Source: Hymenobacter psoromatis (lineage in GTDB: Bacteria > Bacteroidota > Bacteroidia > Cytophagales > Hymenobacteraceae). From it: DNA of 64,000 bases. The DNA is taken from positions 4,154,001 through 4,218,000 of the forward strand of contig NZ_JAIFAG010000001.1 in assembly GCF_020012125.1 (NCBI RefSeq). The letters are read 5' to 3'. Below are positions 56,130 to 64,000 of the stretch, one piece after another; the first letter of the stretch is position 1; each line of letters begins with the position of its first letter. Position numbers and translations under genes: made by a program. The notes under the pieces are model-generated. The model worked only from the letters and a program-made list of their open reading frames with translations, did not search any database and had not been told where the DNA came from.

Positions 56130-57023
56130 ATGAGCAAAAAGCCCCGCAACAGTCCGATTCCAGCGGCCCTTCCGACCGATGAGCCCTCAATATCGATGGT
56201 GGGCAAAATTTTTAGGAGCCTGGGCTGCCTGGGGATACTGCTGATTGCCAGCGTTTTCATTGCGATATTTAGTACGCTTTTGTGGAATTGGGCTAGTGCC
56301 GGGCTGGCGCACCTGGGTGCCCCGCACCCGGCCGCTACCAGCAGCGGGATGCCCGTGCGGCCCGCGGTGTACACGCCCGTAGTGGATGCGGCGGGTATTC
56401 TAACCACAAATGAGCTGCGCGCGCTAAGCACGAAGCTTCAGGAATTTGAGCACGCTTCCACTACCCAACTGGTGGTGGTGACGGTACCGAGCCTAAACGG
56501 TAACGAGTTGGCCGACTATGCTCAGCAGCTCTACCACAGCTGGGGCATCGGGCAGCGCCACAACAACAATGGCCTGCTGGTGCTAGTAGCCATGCAGGAG
56601 CACGGCCTCCGCATCCAGACCGGCTACGGCCTCGAAGGCGCTATTCCCGATGCCACTTGCGAACGCCTCATTACCAATGTCTTGGAGCCCGCTTTCAAGA
56701 ATCAGCAGTACTATGACGGGTTGGATGCCGTTACTACCCAACTTATTCAGCTGGCGCAGGGCGAAACCGCTTCCTTCGCGCCCCCGGCCGACACTACCCT
56801 CTCCTGGGGCCTCGTACTGCTCATTATGGGTCTGTTGCTGGCGCTGTTATTTCGCGCGTTAGGCAGCGAAGCGCTCTGGGGCTGGACGGCTCTCGCCGGT
56901 ACGGGCGTTGGCTTCAGTTCGTCCGGGTCGTCTTCTGACAGCGATAGTAGCTCCTCGTCCTCGTCTGGCGACTCGTGGGGCGGTGGCGACAGCGGCGGCG
57001 GTGGGGCCAGCGGGTCCTGGTAA
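56130..57023 (+). CDS. TPM domain protein, membrane-anchored (copy 2)
   Basis: 297 residues. An N-terminal hydrophobic anchor (GCLGILLIASVFIAIFSTLL), a TPM domain with VVVTVPSLNGNELADYAQQL, SWGIGQRHNNNGLLVLVAMQ and RIQTGYGLEGAIPDATCERL, a second membrane helix (LSWGLVLLIMGLLLALLF) and a Ser-rich, then Gly-rich tail ending GGGGASGSW. It is a clear paralogue of the previous gene, from which it is separated by about 80 bases. A convergent hairpin follows. Confidence 0.87.
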   Translation: MSKKPRNSPIPAALPTDEPSISMVGKIFRSLGCLGILLIASVFIAIFSTLLWNWASAGLAHLGAPHPAATSSGMPVRPAVYTPVVDAAGILTTNELRALSTKLQEFEHASTTQLVVVTVPSLNGNELADYAQQLYHSWGIGQRHNNNGLLVLVAMQEHGLRIQTGYGLEGAIPDATCERLITNVLEPAFKNQQYYDGLDAVTTQLIQLAQGETASFAPPADTTLSWGLVLLIMGLLLALLFRALGSEALWGWTALAGTGVGFSSSGSSSDSDSSSSSSSGDSWGGGDSGGGGASGSW

Positions 57024-57087
57024 AATGAGTAATCGGCAATGTTGCTCTAATGGGCTGAACGACATCACCCATTGCCTATTACTCATT
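57024..57087. terminator. Hairpin between convergent TPM and exonuclease genes
   Basis: A 17-bp stem with one mismatch (57024-57040 / 57071-57087). The right arm overlaps the last codons of the exonuclease gene on the minus strand. Confidence 0.6.
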
Positions 57088-57690
57088 ATTTATTTTATAA
57101 ACCGGGTGCTCATAAAACGGCCGCAGCAGGCGCACGACTTCCAGCGCATCGGCCAAGGCCTGGTGGGCTACGTGGGGCTCGGCGTCGCCGGCGCGGGCCT
57201 GGCAGATGAGCATGGTGGGCAAGCGGCTGTCTTTGTGCCAGTTGAGGTAAAAGGCGGCCGGGTCCAGGGTGGCCGGCTCGGCCTTGATGAGCGTACCCCA
57301 GCCGGGCAATTGGCGCAGAAAGAGCAGGTCGAAGGTGGCCACATTCTTGCCAGCTATCGTCACGCTCACGCGGTCTTTTTTATCGGGCCGAAAGCCATTG
57401 GCCAGCAGAAATTCACGCAGTTGCGGCAGCACCTCCTCGGGCCGGCAGATGTCGGGCGCGTCGGCCTTGGTTTTATCGGCCAGCTCGTGCAGCAAGCCCG
57501 CGTTGAGGGCCAGCGCCCCGGCCGTACCGCAGATTTCGGGGTGGCGCAGCGCCCGGCGGAAGGCTGGTAGCGCCGCCAGCGGCGTGTCGGCGGCACGGCG
57601 GGTATCTTCCACCACGGCGGCCAGCTCTAACACCTGGTGCCGCAACGGGTCCGGCCCGCTCATTTCGAGGTCAAGGGAAACGTAACGCAC
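57079..57690 (-). CDS. DEDD-type 3'-5' exonuclease-like protein
   Basis: 203 residues. The N-terminus YVSLDLEMSGPD provides the first Asp-Glu pair of the DnaQ/RNase T fold; GKNVATFDLLFLRQ (second Asp) and HQALADALEVVRLL (His and last Asp) complete the DEDDh set. Nothing identifies DNA or RNA as substrate; the compact size is like oligoribonuclease or small DnaQ-like enzymes. It is monocistronic and lies downstream of recJ on the same strand. Confidence 0.8.
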   Translation of the reverse strand: MRYVSLDLEMSGPDPLRHQVLELAAVVEDTRRAADTPLAALPAFRRALRHPEICGTAGALALNAGLLHELADKTKADAPDICRPEEVLPQLREFLLANGFRPDKKDRVSVTIAGKNVATFDLLFLRQLPGWGTLIKAEPATLDPAAFYLNWHKDSRLPTMLICQARAGDAEPHVAHQALADALEVVRLLRPFYEHPVYKINNE

Positions 57691-57762
57691 GTTTTTAGTG
57701 ATTAACGGTTAGTGTTTAATGATAATACCGTTCTAGCACATTAAACGACATTAATCACTGAA

Positions 57763-59637
57763 TTACTCCCAGTGCAAATCAAGTAGCCGGAGCTGCAAGG
57801 TGCGGCTACCCCGGAACTCGTTCATTTCCAAAGCGTAGCAGGCGTTAAAATCCACGTCGGGATTTTCGAGCAAGCGGGGCAGGTAGTGGCCCAGGCCGAA
57901 GCCGATGCCTTCGAGAAGAACGCCAGGGGCGCGCTCGGGCTGCATGAGCCGGATTTTGAGGTGGCCCGCCTGGCCCACCGGCCGCACCGAGCCCGGCACG
58001 GCCCGCACGCCCCGGCTGGCAAATATGGGCGCAGGGTTACCTGGCCCAAAGGGCTCCAGGCGGCTGAGCTGCTGCAAGAATTCCTCGGTGAGCTGGGTGA
58101 AATCCAACTCGGCATCAATGTCTACGGGGCGCACCGGCAGCTGGCCGGCGGGCAGCCGGGCGGTCACCTCACGCATAAACTGCGCCCGGAAGGCCGGCAC
58201 GTTTTCAACGGGTAGGGCCAAGCCGGCCGCCGCCTTGTGGCCGCCAAACTGGCGCAGCAGCGGGGCGCAGGCTTCCAGCACCTCGTGCACGTCGAAGCCA
58301 GCCACCGAACGGGCCGAGCCGGTGGCCAGCCCATCGCGCTCGGTCAGGATGACGGTGGGGCGGTAGTATTGGTCGAGGCAGCGCGAGGCTACGATGCCGA
58401 GCACGCCCTGCGGCCAGTGCGCCTGGTAGAGCACGGTGGCCGGCGCGGTCGCGCCTTCGGGGTCTTCGGCGATGAGGGCCAGCGCCTCCTGGGTGGTGCG
58501 CGTGTCAGAGAGGCGGCGCTCCTGGTTCATGTGGTCCACTACCTCGGCGGTGTAGCGGGCCTCCTGCTGGGTCGAGGCCAGCAGCATGTTCACGGCGCGG
58601 TGGGCGTCGCCCATGCGCCCGGCCGCGTTGATGCGCGGCGCGAAGCCGAACACCAATGAGCTGAGGCTCAGCGGTCCCGGCCGGGGAGTAGCCAGCTCGT
58701 GCAGCGCGGCCAGACCGGGGCGCAGGCCATCGGCGCTCGGCACAGCGGCCGGCGCGGCCAGCGGCGCGGGGCCGTCGAGGGTATCGGCGGCGGCCAGAGC
58801 CGAGGGCTGGGGCACGGCAAAAGCCGCCGCCTGCGTCACGTTGAAGCGGCGCAGGCCGTGGGCGGCCAGGATGCGGTTTTCGCCAGTCACGGGCACCACG
58901 TCGGCCGCGATGCTTACCGTCACGAGGTCGAGCTGGGCGTAGAGTGGGGCCAGCGGTAGGCCTAGCTGCTCGGTAAAGGCTTGCAGGAGCTTGAAGCCCA
59001 CGCCGCAGCCCGAAAGCTCGGGGTAGGGATAGTCGCAGTCGGGGCGCTTGGGGTCGAGCACGGCCACGGCGGGCGGCAGCTCGTCGCCGGGCAGGTGGTG
59101 GTCACAAATCACGAAGTCCAGGCCCCGCAACTTGGCGTAGGCCACCTGCTCCACGGCCTTCACGCCGCAGTCGAGGGCGATGACCAGGCCAAAGCCATTG
59201 GCCTTGGCAAAATCCACAGCCTGCATCGAGATGCCGTAGCCCTCACGGTGGCGGTCCGGGATGTAGGGTTGCAGGCGGCTGGCCTCGTCGGGCGTGCCGG
59301 GCGCATCGGCCAGCGGCCGCAGGTAGCTCACTACCAGTGCCACCGACGTGATGCCGTCCACGTCGTAATCGCCCAGCACCAGAATGCGCTCGCCGCCGTC
59401 GAGGGCCCGGCGCACGCGGGCCACGGCCAGGTCCATGTCGCACATCAGCCAGGGCGATACCAGTTTGTTCAGGTCGGGCTCGAAGAAATCGCGGGCCGCG
59501 GCGGGCGTGCTAATGCCGCGCTGCCCCAGCAGCCGGGCCAGTAGCGGGCTGATACCCAGCGCTTGCACCAGGCCGGCTACCGTCGCGGGGTCGGGGTCGG
59601 GCGCAAAAATCCAGCGCTTAAGAGGAATAACAGCCAT
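57763..59637 (-). CDS. recJ: Single-stranded-DNA-specific exonuclease RecJ
   Basis: 624 residues from ATG 59637 (the frame opens 26 codons earlier). DHH phosphoesterase: LVLGDYDVDGITS (motif I), VIALDCGVKA, VICDHHLPG (DHH motif), FAPRINAAGRMGD and, in the DHHA1 half, FGGHKAAAGLALP. RecJ degrades 5' single-stranded ends in recombination and mismatch or base excision repair. An Ala/Pro-rich insert of about 40 residues (about 300-340) sits between the DHH motif and PRINAAGR, so the protein is longer than usual. The start is supported by a -7 box 25 bases upstream. Confidence 0.95.
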   Translation of the reverse strand: MAVIPLKRWIFAPDPDPATVAGLVQALGISPLLARLLGQRGISTPAAARDFFEPDLNKLVSPWLMCDMDLAVARVRRALDGGERILVLGDYDVDGITSVALVVSYLRPLADAPGTPDEASRLQPYIPDRHREGYGISMQAVDFAKANGFGLVIALDCGVKAVEQVAYAKLRGLDFVICDHHLPGDELPPAVAVLDPKRPDCDYPYPELSGCGVGFKLLQAFTEQLGLPLAPLYAQLDLVTVSIAADVVPVTGENRILAAHGLRRFNVTQAAAFAVPQPSALAAADTLDGPAPLAAPAAVPSADGLRPGLAALHELATPRPGPLSLSSLVFGFAPRINAAGRMGDAHRAVNMLLASTQQEARYTAEVVDHMNQERRLSDTRTTQEALALIAEDPEGATAPATVLYQAHWPQGVLGIVASRCLDQYYRPTVILTERDGLATGSARSVAGFDVHEVLEACAPLLRQFGGHKAAAGLALPVENVPAFRAQFMREVTARLPAGQLPVRPVDIDAELDFTQLTEEFLQQLSRLEPFGPGNPAPIFASRGVRAVPGSVRPVGQAGHLKIRLMQPERAPGVLLEGIGFGLGHYLPRLLENPDVDFNACYALEMNEFRGSRTLQLRLLDLHWE

Positions 59638-59661
59638 TAATAGTTCAGACAGAGATAGCCT

Positions 59662-59669
59662 CAAAAGTA
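59662..59669 (-). promoter_or_regulatory. Putative -7 box TACTTTTG for recJ
   Basis: Minus-strand TACTTTTG, 24 bases before the recJ ATG at 59637. Confidence 0.45.
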
Positions 59670-59713
59670 CGCAAAATTTACCCGGCGTACTTTCGCGCTT
59701 CTCCCCTACCCCC

Positions 59714-59827
59714 ATGCACCGCCTCCGCGAGTTTTATCAGCGCTACCGTCAATATATTCTATCCGATGGGCTGATGTACGTGGTATTCATCCTGGTGCTG
59801 GCCGTGCTGTTCATCTTCTTTCGGTAA
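59714..59827 (+). CDS. Small single-pass membrane protein
   Basis: 37 residues from ATG 59714 to TAA. A basic start MHRLREFYQRYRQYILSDG and a clear helix MYVVFILVLAVLFIFF. The octamer CCTACCCC ends two bases before the ATG. Tiny proteins of this build are found next to recJ or similar genes in related bacteria, but I cannot name the family. The gene is divergent from recJ. Confidence 0.55.
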   Translation: MHRLREFYQRYRQYILSDGLMYVVFILVLAVLFIFFR

Positions 59828-59851
59828 TACCTGGTTTTCGCGTAGCGCCGA

Positions 59852-60517
59852 TTACTCGTACCCCCGGTTATCCTTGAACGCCTTGTTGTACTGCAACTGC
59901 CGCTGATGAGCCTTTTCTTTGGCATCGGCCGCCTTCGCGGCTTGCAGCTTACGGCGCTCTTTGCCTTCCTGGGAAAGCTTTTTGTAGGCCCAGTCAATGG
60001 CAATGGAGCCGGTCGACGGGGGTGGCGGCGGAGTCGAATCGACGGGAAACATCGGCGTAAGCTTGGGGCGCACGGCTACCTTGGGCTGCACTACGGGCGG
60101 CCGCCGCAGGTTGCGCAACGCCCGGTCAATACTGGCGTGGTCGGTGCGGTCGGCCGTTACCTTCACCTCGTCGAGACGCACCGAATCGGGCTGCAGGCGC
60201 ACTTGCAGCCCTAGTTGCGCCCGCACTGCGGTTCGCAGCAGCACCTGCTGCGGCTTATAGCCCAGGGCCCGCACCAGCAGCGTGTCGGTGGGCCGGGCAG
60301 TGAGCAAAAAATTGCCCTGCGCATCGGCAGCCGTGCCGCGCCGGGTGCGCTGCACCCGCACGGTAGCGCCCGGCAGCGGCCGCTGGCTGCCCGCGTCGCT
60401 CACGCTGCCGCTTATGCGCAGCAGGACCGGCGGGCCGGCAGCCTGCGCCGCGGCCCGCTGCCCAACGGCCAGCAAAATACTTATAAACCAGTATCTTATT
60501 AGGAATAAATTATTCAC
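59852..60517 (-). CDS. Carboxypeptidase-regulatory-like (CarboxypepD_reg) secreted protein
   Basis: 221 residues. A hydrophobic start (IRYWFISILLAVGQRAAAQA) serves as signal peptide. The mature protein has a carboxypeptidase-D-regulatory-like beta domain: ISGSVSDAGSQRPLPGATVR, GTAADAQGNFLLTARPTDTL and VRALGYKPQQVLL, as seen at the N-terminus of TonB-dependent receptors, but no receptor follows. The rest is Pro-rich and basic-helical (KERRKLQAAKAADAKEKAHQ). Outer-membrane or periplasmic; role unknown. Confidence 0.78.
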   Translation of the reverse strand: MNNLFLIRYWFISILLAVGQRAAAQAAGPPVLLRISGSVSDAGSQRPLPGATVRVQRTRRGTAADAQGNFLLTARPTDTLLVRALGYKPQQVLLRTAVRAQLGLQVRLQPDSVRLDEVKVTADRTDHASIDRALRNLRRPPVVQPKVAVRPKLTPMFPVDSTPPPPPSTGSIAIDWAYKKLSQEGKERRKLQAAKAADAKEKAHQRQLQYNKAFKDNRGYE

Positions 60518-60841
60518 AAAACGTACTGCTAGCTACTGCTTCACGGTAACATAAGCGGCCAGCGACGCGCCTGGCTCGCGCTTCCAAGCCTCTAAGCTAC
60601 TCTTGCGTAGCATGGCCGCCCCGCCAACCTGCGTCCCGTAACGAAAGGCCGGCTTTGGGCTTTGGTCAACCCTGCCAAAAAGCAAACAAACTCTTGGCAG
60701 CAGACGCAGAAACGGCATTAGACGGCAAGTAGAAAAACCGCCCACAGCTGGCGGCTAGCTTTTTACTGATACCAAAACGGGGCTGTGGTTACCCGGTCAG
60801 GGCTTTGCAGTGAGATTTCGCGCGGGGTAGCCCTACCCCCC
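60518..60841. other. Intergenic region with no clear gene
   Basis: About 324 bases. An open minus-strand frame (60533-60745, 70 residues) has an end reading AMLRKSSLEAWKREPGASLA that faintly resembles the last helix of excisionase-type DNA-binding domains, but nothing before it supports this. Not called as a gene. A CCTACCCC octamer sits at 60832. Confidence 0.4.
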
Positions 60842-62692
60842 CTACTGCACGGCATCGCCGCGCAGCCGCCGGAAGCGCTTGCGGGCCTCGGCCACGTAGA
60901 TGCTGCCGGGGTATTTAGTCAGCACCTGCTGGTACAGGGCCTGGGCCTGGGCTTTGTCCTTGAGGTTTTCATCCTGAATTTCGGCGGTCAGAAACAGCGC
61001 GTCATCGCTCAGCACGTCGTACTTGGGGTTGCTGGTAATGAAGCCCAGGGTGGCTACGGCGGCGGCGTAGTCGCCGGTGCGGCGCTGCAGCTGGGCCTTC
61101 AAAAACAGGGCGTCGTCGGTGAGGGCATGGCCAGGATACTTGCGCAGCAGCGCGTCGAGGCCGGCCTCGGCCTGCGGGATTTTATTCTGAAATACCAGTT
61201 CTTCCACGGCGGCGTAATCCTTCAGGGCCAGGCCCAACGTATCCTCGGCGGTATTTTCCTGAATGAGCAGCGACAACTGCATGGCATCGTTGGCAATTTC
61301 GCGGGTCGTGGCTTCTTTCAGAATATCTAGGTGGCTCTGGGCCAGCTTAAAATCGCCGGCGAAGTAGCTCAGCCGGGCGTTGCGCAACTTGGCCTCGTAG
61401 CCCAGCGGCGCTTCGGGGTGGGCCTTTTCCACCTGCGAATAAAGCAGCGTGGCCTCCCAAGGCTCGCCCTTCAGTAAATACAAGTCGCCGAGGGTAGTTT
61501 TGGCTTCGTCCACCACGTCGGTTTCGGCGCGGGGCATGGCAATTATCTGCTGCAACAAGCTCATGGCCTTGGCTTTATCATCGAGCTGAAAGGCGTAGAG
61601 GTTGGCCAGCTGGCGCATCACCGGGGCGGCATCGGGGGTAGGGCCCAGCTCCGTGATAAGCTGCTGATAATCGGTAGCCAGGGCTTGCACCTGGGCGGGG
61701 TCCACGGGATAGGCATCGCGCACCTGGGCCTCGCGGGCTTGCAACAGCAGCTGGCGGGCAATGGCGTAGTAGGGGCCGGTGCGGTACTCGCGCACCACGT
61801 AATCGCAGGCCGCAATGGCGGTGGCGTAGTCGCGGTTGCGCTGCGCAATGCCGGCCAGGCTCAGCACGCGGCTGCCCTGGGCGTTGGCGCGGCGGTCGAG
61901 GGCGCGGGCCTGCACCAGCGCGCCCACGAAGTCGTGGCGCTGCACTTGCAGCCACAGCAGCAGCTCGGCGTAGCTGGTTTGTTCGGGCTCGGCCTGCACC
62001 TTGGCGAGCAATATTTTTTCGAGCGCGTCGAAGTCCTTTTCGTCGCGTAGGGCATTCTGGAGCATGTTGCGCACGAAGGGCAGTTGCTGCGGGTCGCGCT
62101 CCACTAGGCGCAAGGTCTCGGCCAGCAGCTGGGGCTGCTGCTGGGTTTGGGTGTAGAGCTGGATGAGCTGCGGGGCGTACTCGGTGTTGTTCTGAGCCAG
62201 CTCACGGCCGCGCAGGTAGGCGCGCTCGGCCCAGGCGGGCAGCTCGCGCCGGCTAAAGTCGGTGGCTACCGGCGCTACCTGGGCGGGCTTGAGCTGGGTA
62301 ATCACGCGTTGGTACTGCTTCTGGGCCGCCGCGCTGTCGCCGGTGGTGGCGTAGAGCGCGCCCAGCGCCACGCCGTAGGTGCCCTCTTCGGGGTGCTGCT
62401 TGATGGCTTTTTTAACCAGTTTTTCGGCGTCTTTATAGCGCTTCAAGGCTTGCAGGGTGGCGAGGTAGTCGGGCAGCACGGCGGCGCTGGTTTGCTCGTC
62501 GCCCTTCAGCTTTTCAAAGAGAAACGCGGCTTTGTCATACTCACCCCGGTGGGCATACTCGCGGGCCAGCGTGGGCGCGTCGATGGGTCCCCAGCTGCCG
62601 GCGCGGGCCGGGCCGCCCTGGCCGGGCATCTGAGCCGCCGCGGGAGCGGCCAGCAGCAAATAGCCTATTGGTAAAAGCAGTAGAAAACGCAT
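60842..62692 (-). CDS. Secreted tetratricopeptide-repeat protein
   Basis: 616 residues. Signal peptide MRFLLLLPIGYLLLAAPAAA. The rest is a TPR-type alpha-solenoid with many 34-residue pairs, for example YAHRGEYDKAAFLFEKLKGD, AQKQYQRVITQLKP and LYQQVLTKYPGSIYVAEARK at the C-terminus. TPR proteins mediate protein complexes; secretion suggests a periplasmic assembly role, as in gliding or secretion accessory proteins. No enzyme motif. It is probably followed, in the same direction, by the Uma2-like gene upstream at 62717. Confidence 0.8.
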   Translation of the reverse strand: MRFLLLLPIGYLLLAAPAAAQMPGQGGPARAGSWGPIDAPTLAREYAHRGEYDKAAFLFEKLKGDEQTSAAVLPDYLATLQALKRYKDAEKLVKKAIKQHPEEGTYGVALGALYATTGDSAAAQKQYQRVITQLKPAQVAPVATDFSRRELPAWAERAYLRGRELAQNNTEYAPQLIQLYTQTQQQPQLLAETLRLVERDPQQLPFVRNMLQNALRDEKDFDALEKILLAKVQAEPEQTSYAELLLWLQVQRHDFVGALVQARALDRRANAQGSRVLSLAGIAQRNRDYATAIAACDYVVREYRTGPYYAIARQLLLQAREAQVRDAYPVDPAQVQALATDYQQLITELGPTPDAAPVMRQLANLYAFQLDDKAKAMSLLQQIIAMPRAETDVVDEAKTTLGDLYLLKGEPWEATLLYSQVEKAHPEAPLGYEAKLRNARLSYFAGDFKLAQSHLDILKEATTREIANDAMQLSLLIQENTAEDTLGLALKDYAAVEELVFQNKIPQAEAGLDALLRKYPGHALTDDALFLKAQLQRRTGDYAAAVATLGFITSNPKYDVLSDDALFLTAEIQDENLKDKAQAQALYQQVLTKYPGSIYVAEARKRFRRLRGDAVQ

Positions 62693-62716
62693 ACTTTTTA
62701 ACGTACTAAGGTGCTT

Positions 62717-63346
62717 TTACGCAATTCCTTGCTCTTGCAAATACTGGCCGATGTTGAAAAGCTGGCCGTTGAGCAGCTCCAGGTCGCGGTGCCAGTCCAT
62801 CGTGAGCCAGGCGTCGGCCCCGCGCTCGGCCACCAGCACCTGCCGCGAATCGGTGAACACCCAGATGACGCGCTCGGTGCCAAAGTCCAGCAGCTTACGG
62901 ATTTTGCGGTTCACGTAGTTGCTGTCGGCCGGGTCCTGCATGTCGATGCACACGTCGATTTCGACTACCACTTTGGCCGGCACCGTCACGTAGCGAGTGT
63001 TTATCTGGTCGGGCGGCAGGGTGGCTTTTTCATAAATGGCCACGTCGTGCGACATATTATCACGGTGGTCGAGGTGCACGCCTGCCTCGTTGGTGGCGAA
63101 CCAGTATTTATTTTCATCCAACTGGCGCAGCATTACACGCATGAAATACCCCACCAGCACCCGCTGCAATGAGCTTGAACCCCTAATTTCCTCGGCCGTT
63201 TTACGGCCAGCCAGCACGGCTTGGTAACCTGCGTAGTAAAGGGGCCGCCCGTCCAGAGTTTCGCGCACGAGGCGCTCACGCAGCAGGGCGCGGCGGGCGG
63301 CAACGGCGCGGCGCGGCGGGCGCACGGCGGGTTCGAGGGTAGGCAT
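62717..63346 (-). CDS. Uma2/DUF820 family putative nuclease
   Basis: 209 residues. The fold is the PD-(D/E)XK-like Uma2 domain: SHDVAIYEKATLPPDQ, VVVEIDVCIDMQDPADS (acidic pair), NRKIRKLLDFGTERVIWVFT and RQVLVAERG. Typical family core is P-D-x-x-x, then E-V-x-S-x-x-x-x-x-x-K; here the order is kept but some positions differ (VEIDVC, where E-V-x-S is usual). The family is widespread in Cyanobacteria and Bacteroidota without proven function. It lies upstream of the TPR gene on the same strand. Confidence 0.78.
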   Translation of the reverse strand: MPTLEPAVRPPRRAVAARRALLRERLVRETLDGRPLYYAGYQAVLAGRKTAEEIRGSSSLQRVLVGYFMRVMLRQLDENKYWFATNEAGVHLDHRDNMSHDVAIYEKATLPPDQINTRYVTVPAKVVVEIDVCIDMQDPADSNYVNRKIRKLLDFGTERVIWVFTDSRQVLVAERGADAWLTMDWHRDLELLNGQLFNIGQYLQEQGIA

Positions 63347-63479
63347 AATTTCTGGTTTTTAAGCTGCCCAAGATACAAGACTATCCCGGAAGTAGTGCCC
63401 TCGCGGTGGCGAGCAGTGGGCACTACGCAATCAAGCAAATTTGCTGCTCTTACCAAAATCGGCCCCCTACCCCCACAAA

Positions 63480-63513
63480 AAAACCCGGTCGGCTAGGTAG
63501 CCGACCGGGTTTT
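63480..63513. terminator. 15-bp hairpin terminator
   Basis: Stem 63480-63494 / 63499-63513 with A and T ends, just downstream of the type IX cargo gene (minus strand) and of the Uma2 gene promoter side. Confidence 0.8.
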
Positions 63514-63559
63514 CAAAAAGCTAAAAGCTCGTAGCTAAGCGCTAATGGCTAAGCAAACT

Positions 63560-64000
63560 TTACTCCACCACTACGCGGCGGGCGTAGCGCTGGCCATCGG
63601 CCGTTTGGCAGAGCACGGTGTAGAGGCCCGAGGCCAGCGGGGCGTCGAGGGTGCGGTGAGTAGCGGCGGCCGGGCTCAGGGGCACGGTGGCGCGCCAGGC
63701 CACGCGGCCCACGGCATCGATGAGGCTCACCGCGGCCGTGCCCGCCACGGCGGGTAGCGTCAGGGTAAGGGTCTGGCCGCCGGCCACGGGACTGGGGTAA
63801 GCTTGTAGCAGCGGCGAATCAACCTGGGCGCGGGTGGCCAGCAGGGCGTTGTTGTCCACTCGCACATTGCTCAGGTAGAGGTTGTTGCCGTACTGGTTGT
63901 AGGCCACGAAACGCAGGTACACCTGCTGGCCCGCGAAGGTGCTCAGGTTCACGTTTTCCTGCCGCCACTGGCTGGGCGACGAGGGCGAGTAGATGGTGCC
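63560..64000 (-). CDS. Secreted type IX cargo, C-terminal part
   Basis: About 146 residues visible; the frame is open to the end of the window, so the N-terminus is missing. The visible part has a beta-rich carbohydrate-binding-like module end (TFAGQQVYLRFVAYNQYGNN, LYLSNVRVDN) and then a type IX C-terminal sorting domain (AYPSPVAGGQTLTLTLPA, then ASGLYTVLCQTADGQRYARR). The presence of the sorting domain means export by the type IX system. A terminator hairpin lies 47 bases after the stop. Confidence 0.8.
   Translation of the reverse strand, partial: GTIYSPSSPSQWRQENVNLSTFAGQQVYLRFVAYNQYGNNLYLSNVRVDNNALLATRAQVDSPLLQAYPSPVAGGQTLTLTLPAVAGTAAVSLIDAVGRVAWRATVPLSPAAATHRTLDAPLASGLYTVLCQTADGQRYARRVVVE

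Noticed and set aside
60533..60745. A 70-residue minus-strand frame resembling an excisionase-type helix at its end
   Set aside because: Only the last few residues resemble anything; no start context or neighbouring integrase.

Overview
The window reads as chromosomal DNA of a GC-rich member of the Bacteroidota, most likely Hymenobacter or a close relative. This is inference, based on type IX secretion/gliding genes (PorP/SprF end, GldJ), three proteins with type IX C-terminal sorting domains, TAnnTTTG-type -7 promoter boxes, and many protein families typical of Cytophagales. No rRNA, tRNA, CRISPR array or prophage was found.

Layout. 0-9 kb: end of a PorP/SprF protein, gldJ, comF, a carboxymuconolactone decarboxylase-like protein, exonuclease III, a large secreted repeat protein, a sigma-54 activator and a small type IX cargo. 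9-13.5 kb: an FAD oxidoreductase, a type III polyketide synthase and, beyond a lipoprotein and a macro-domain gene, a methyltransferase; this is the enzyme set expected for a small phenolic-lipid or pyrone pathway. 13.6-25.3 kb: NHL propeller protein, saccharopine-dehydrogenase-like enzyme, gcvP, a DUF4136 lipoprotein, lipA, OsmC, and a molybdopterin oxidoreductase with its ferredoxin-reductase-like partner, plus two patches of decayed genes (a DUF805 gene and two toxin-antitoxin pairs). 25.3-37.2 kb: uvrA, a frameshifted secreted protein, two tandem secreted paralogues, a Rieske/FAD reductase, and a small island next to asnS. The island holds an NAD(P)-binding reductase, an IS5-like element and an HxlR regulator, and a degenerate copy of the asnS 3' end lies at its far side. 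37.3-53.8 kb: rpoN, several hypotheticals, CsbD, a histone-deacetylase-like enzyme, an AIM24 protein, gltX, ridA, glmS, a truncated glycogen-synthase-like protein, panC and a sugar nucleotidyltransferase. 54-64 kb: a LemA plus three TPM-domain cluster, an exonuclease, recJ, a TPR protein, an Uma2-type protein and the end of another type IX cargo.

Most genes are housekeeping genes in short or single-gene units, separated by unusually long, near-perfect hairpins. Three signals stand out beyond the gene list. The octamer GGGGTAGG/CCTACCCC occurs about once per kilobase on both strands, inside and outside genes. The asnS 3' end is duplicated around a regulator/reductase island that an IS has since split. 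The type III polyketide synthase set appears to have been rearranged around a lower-GC macro-domain gene.
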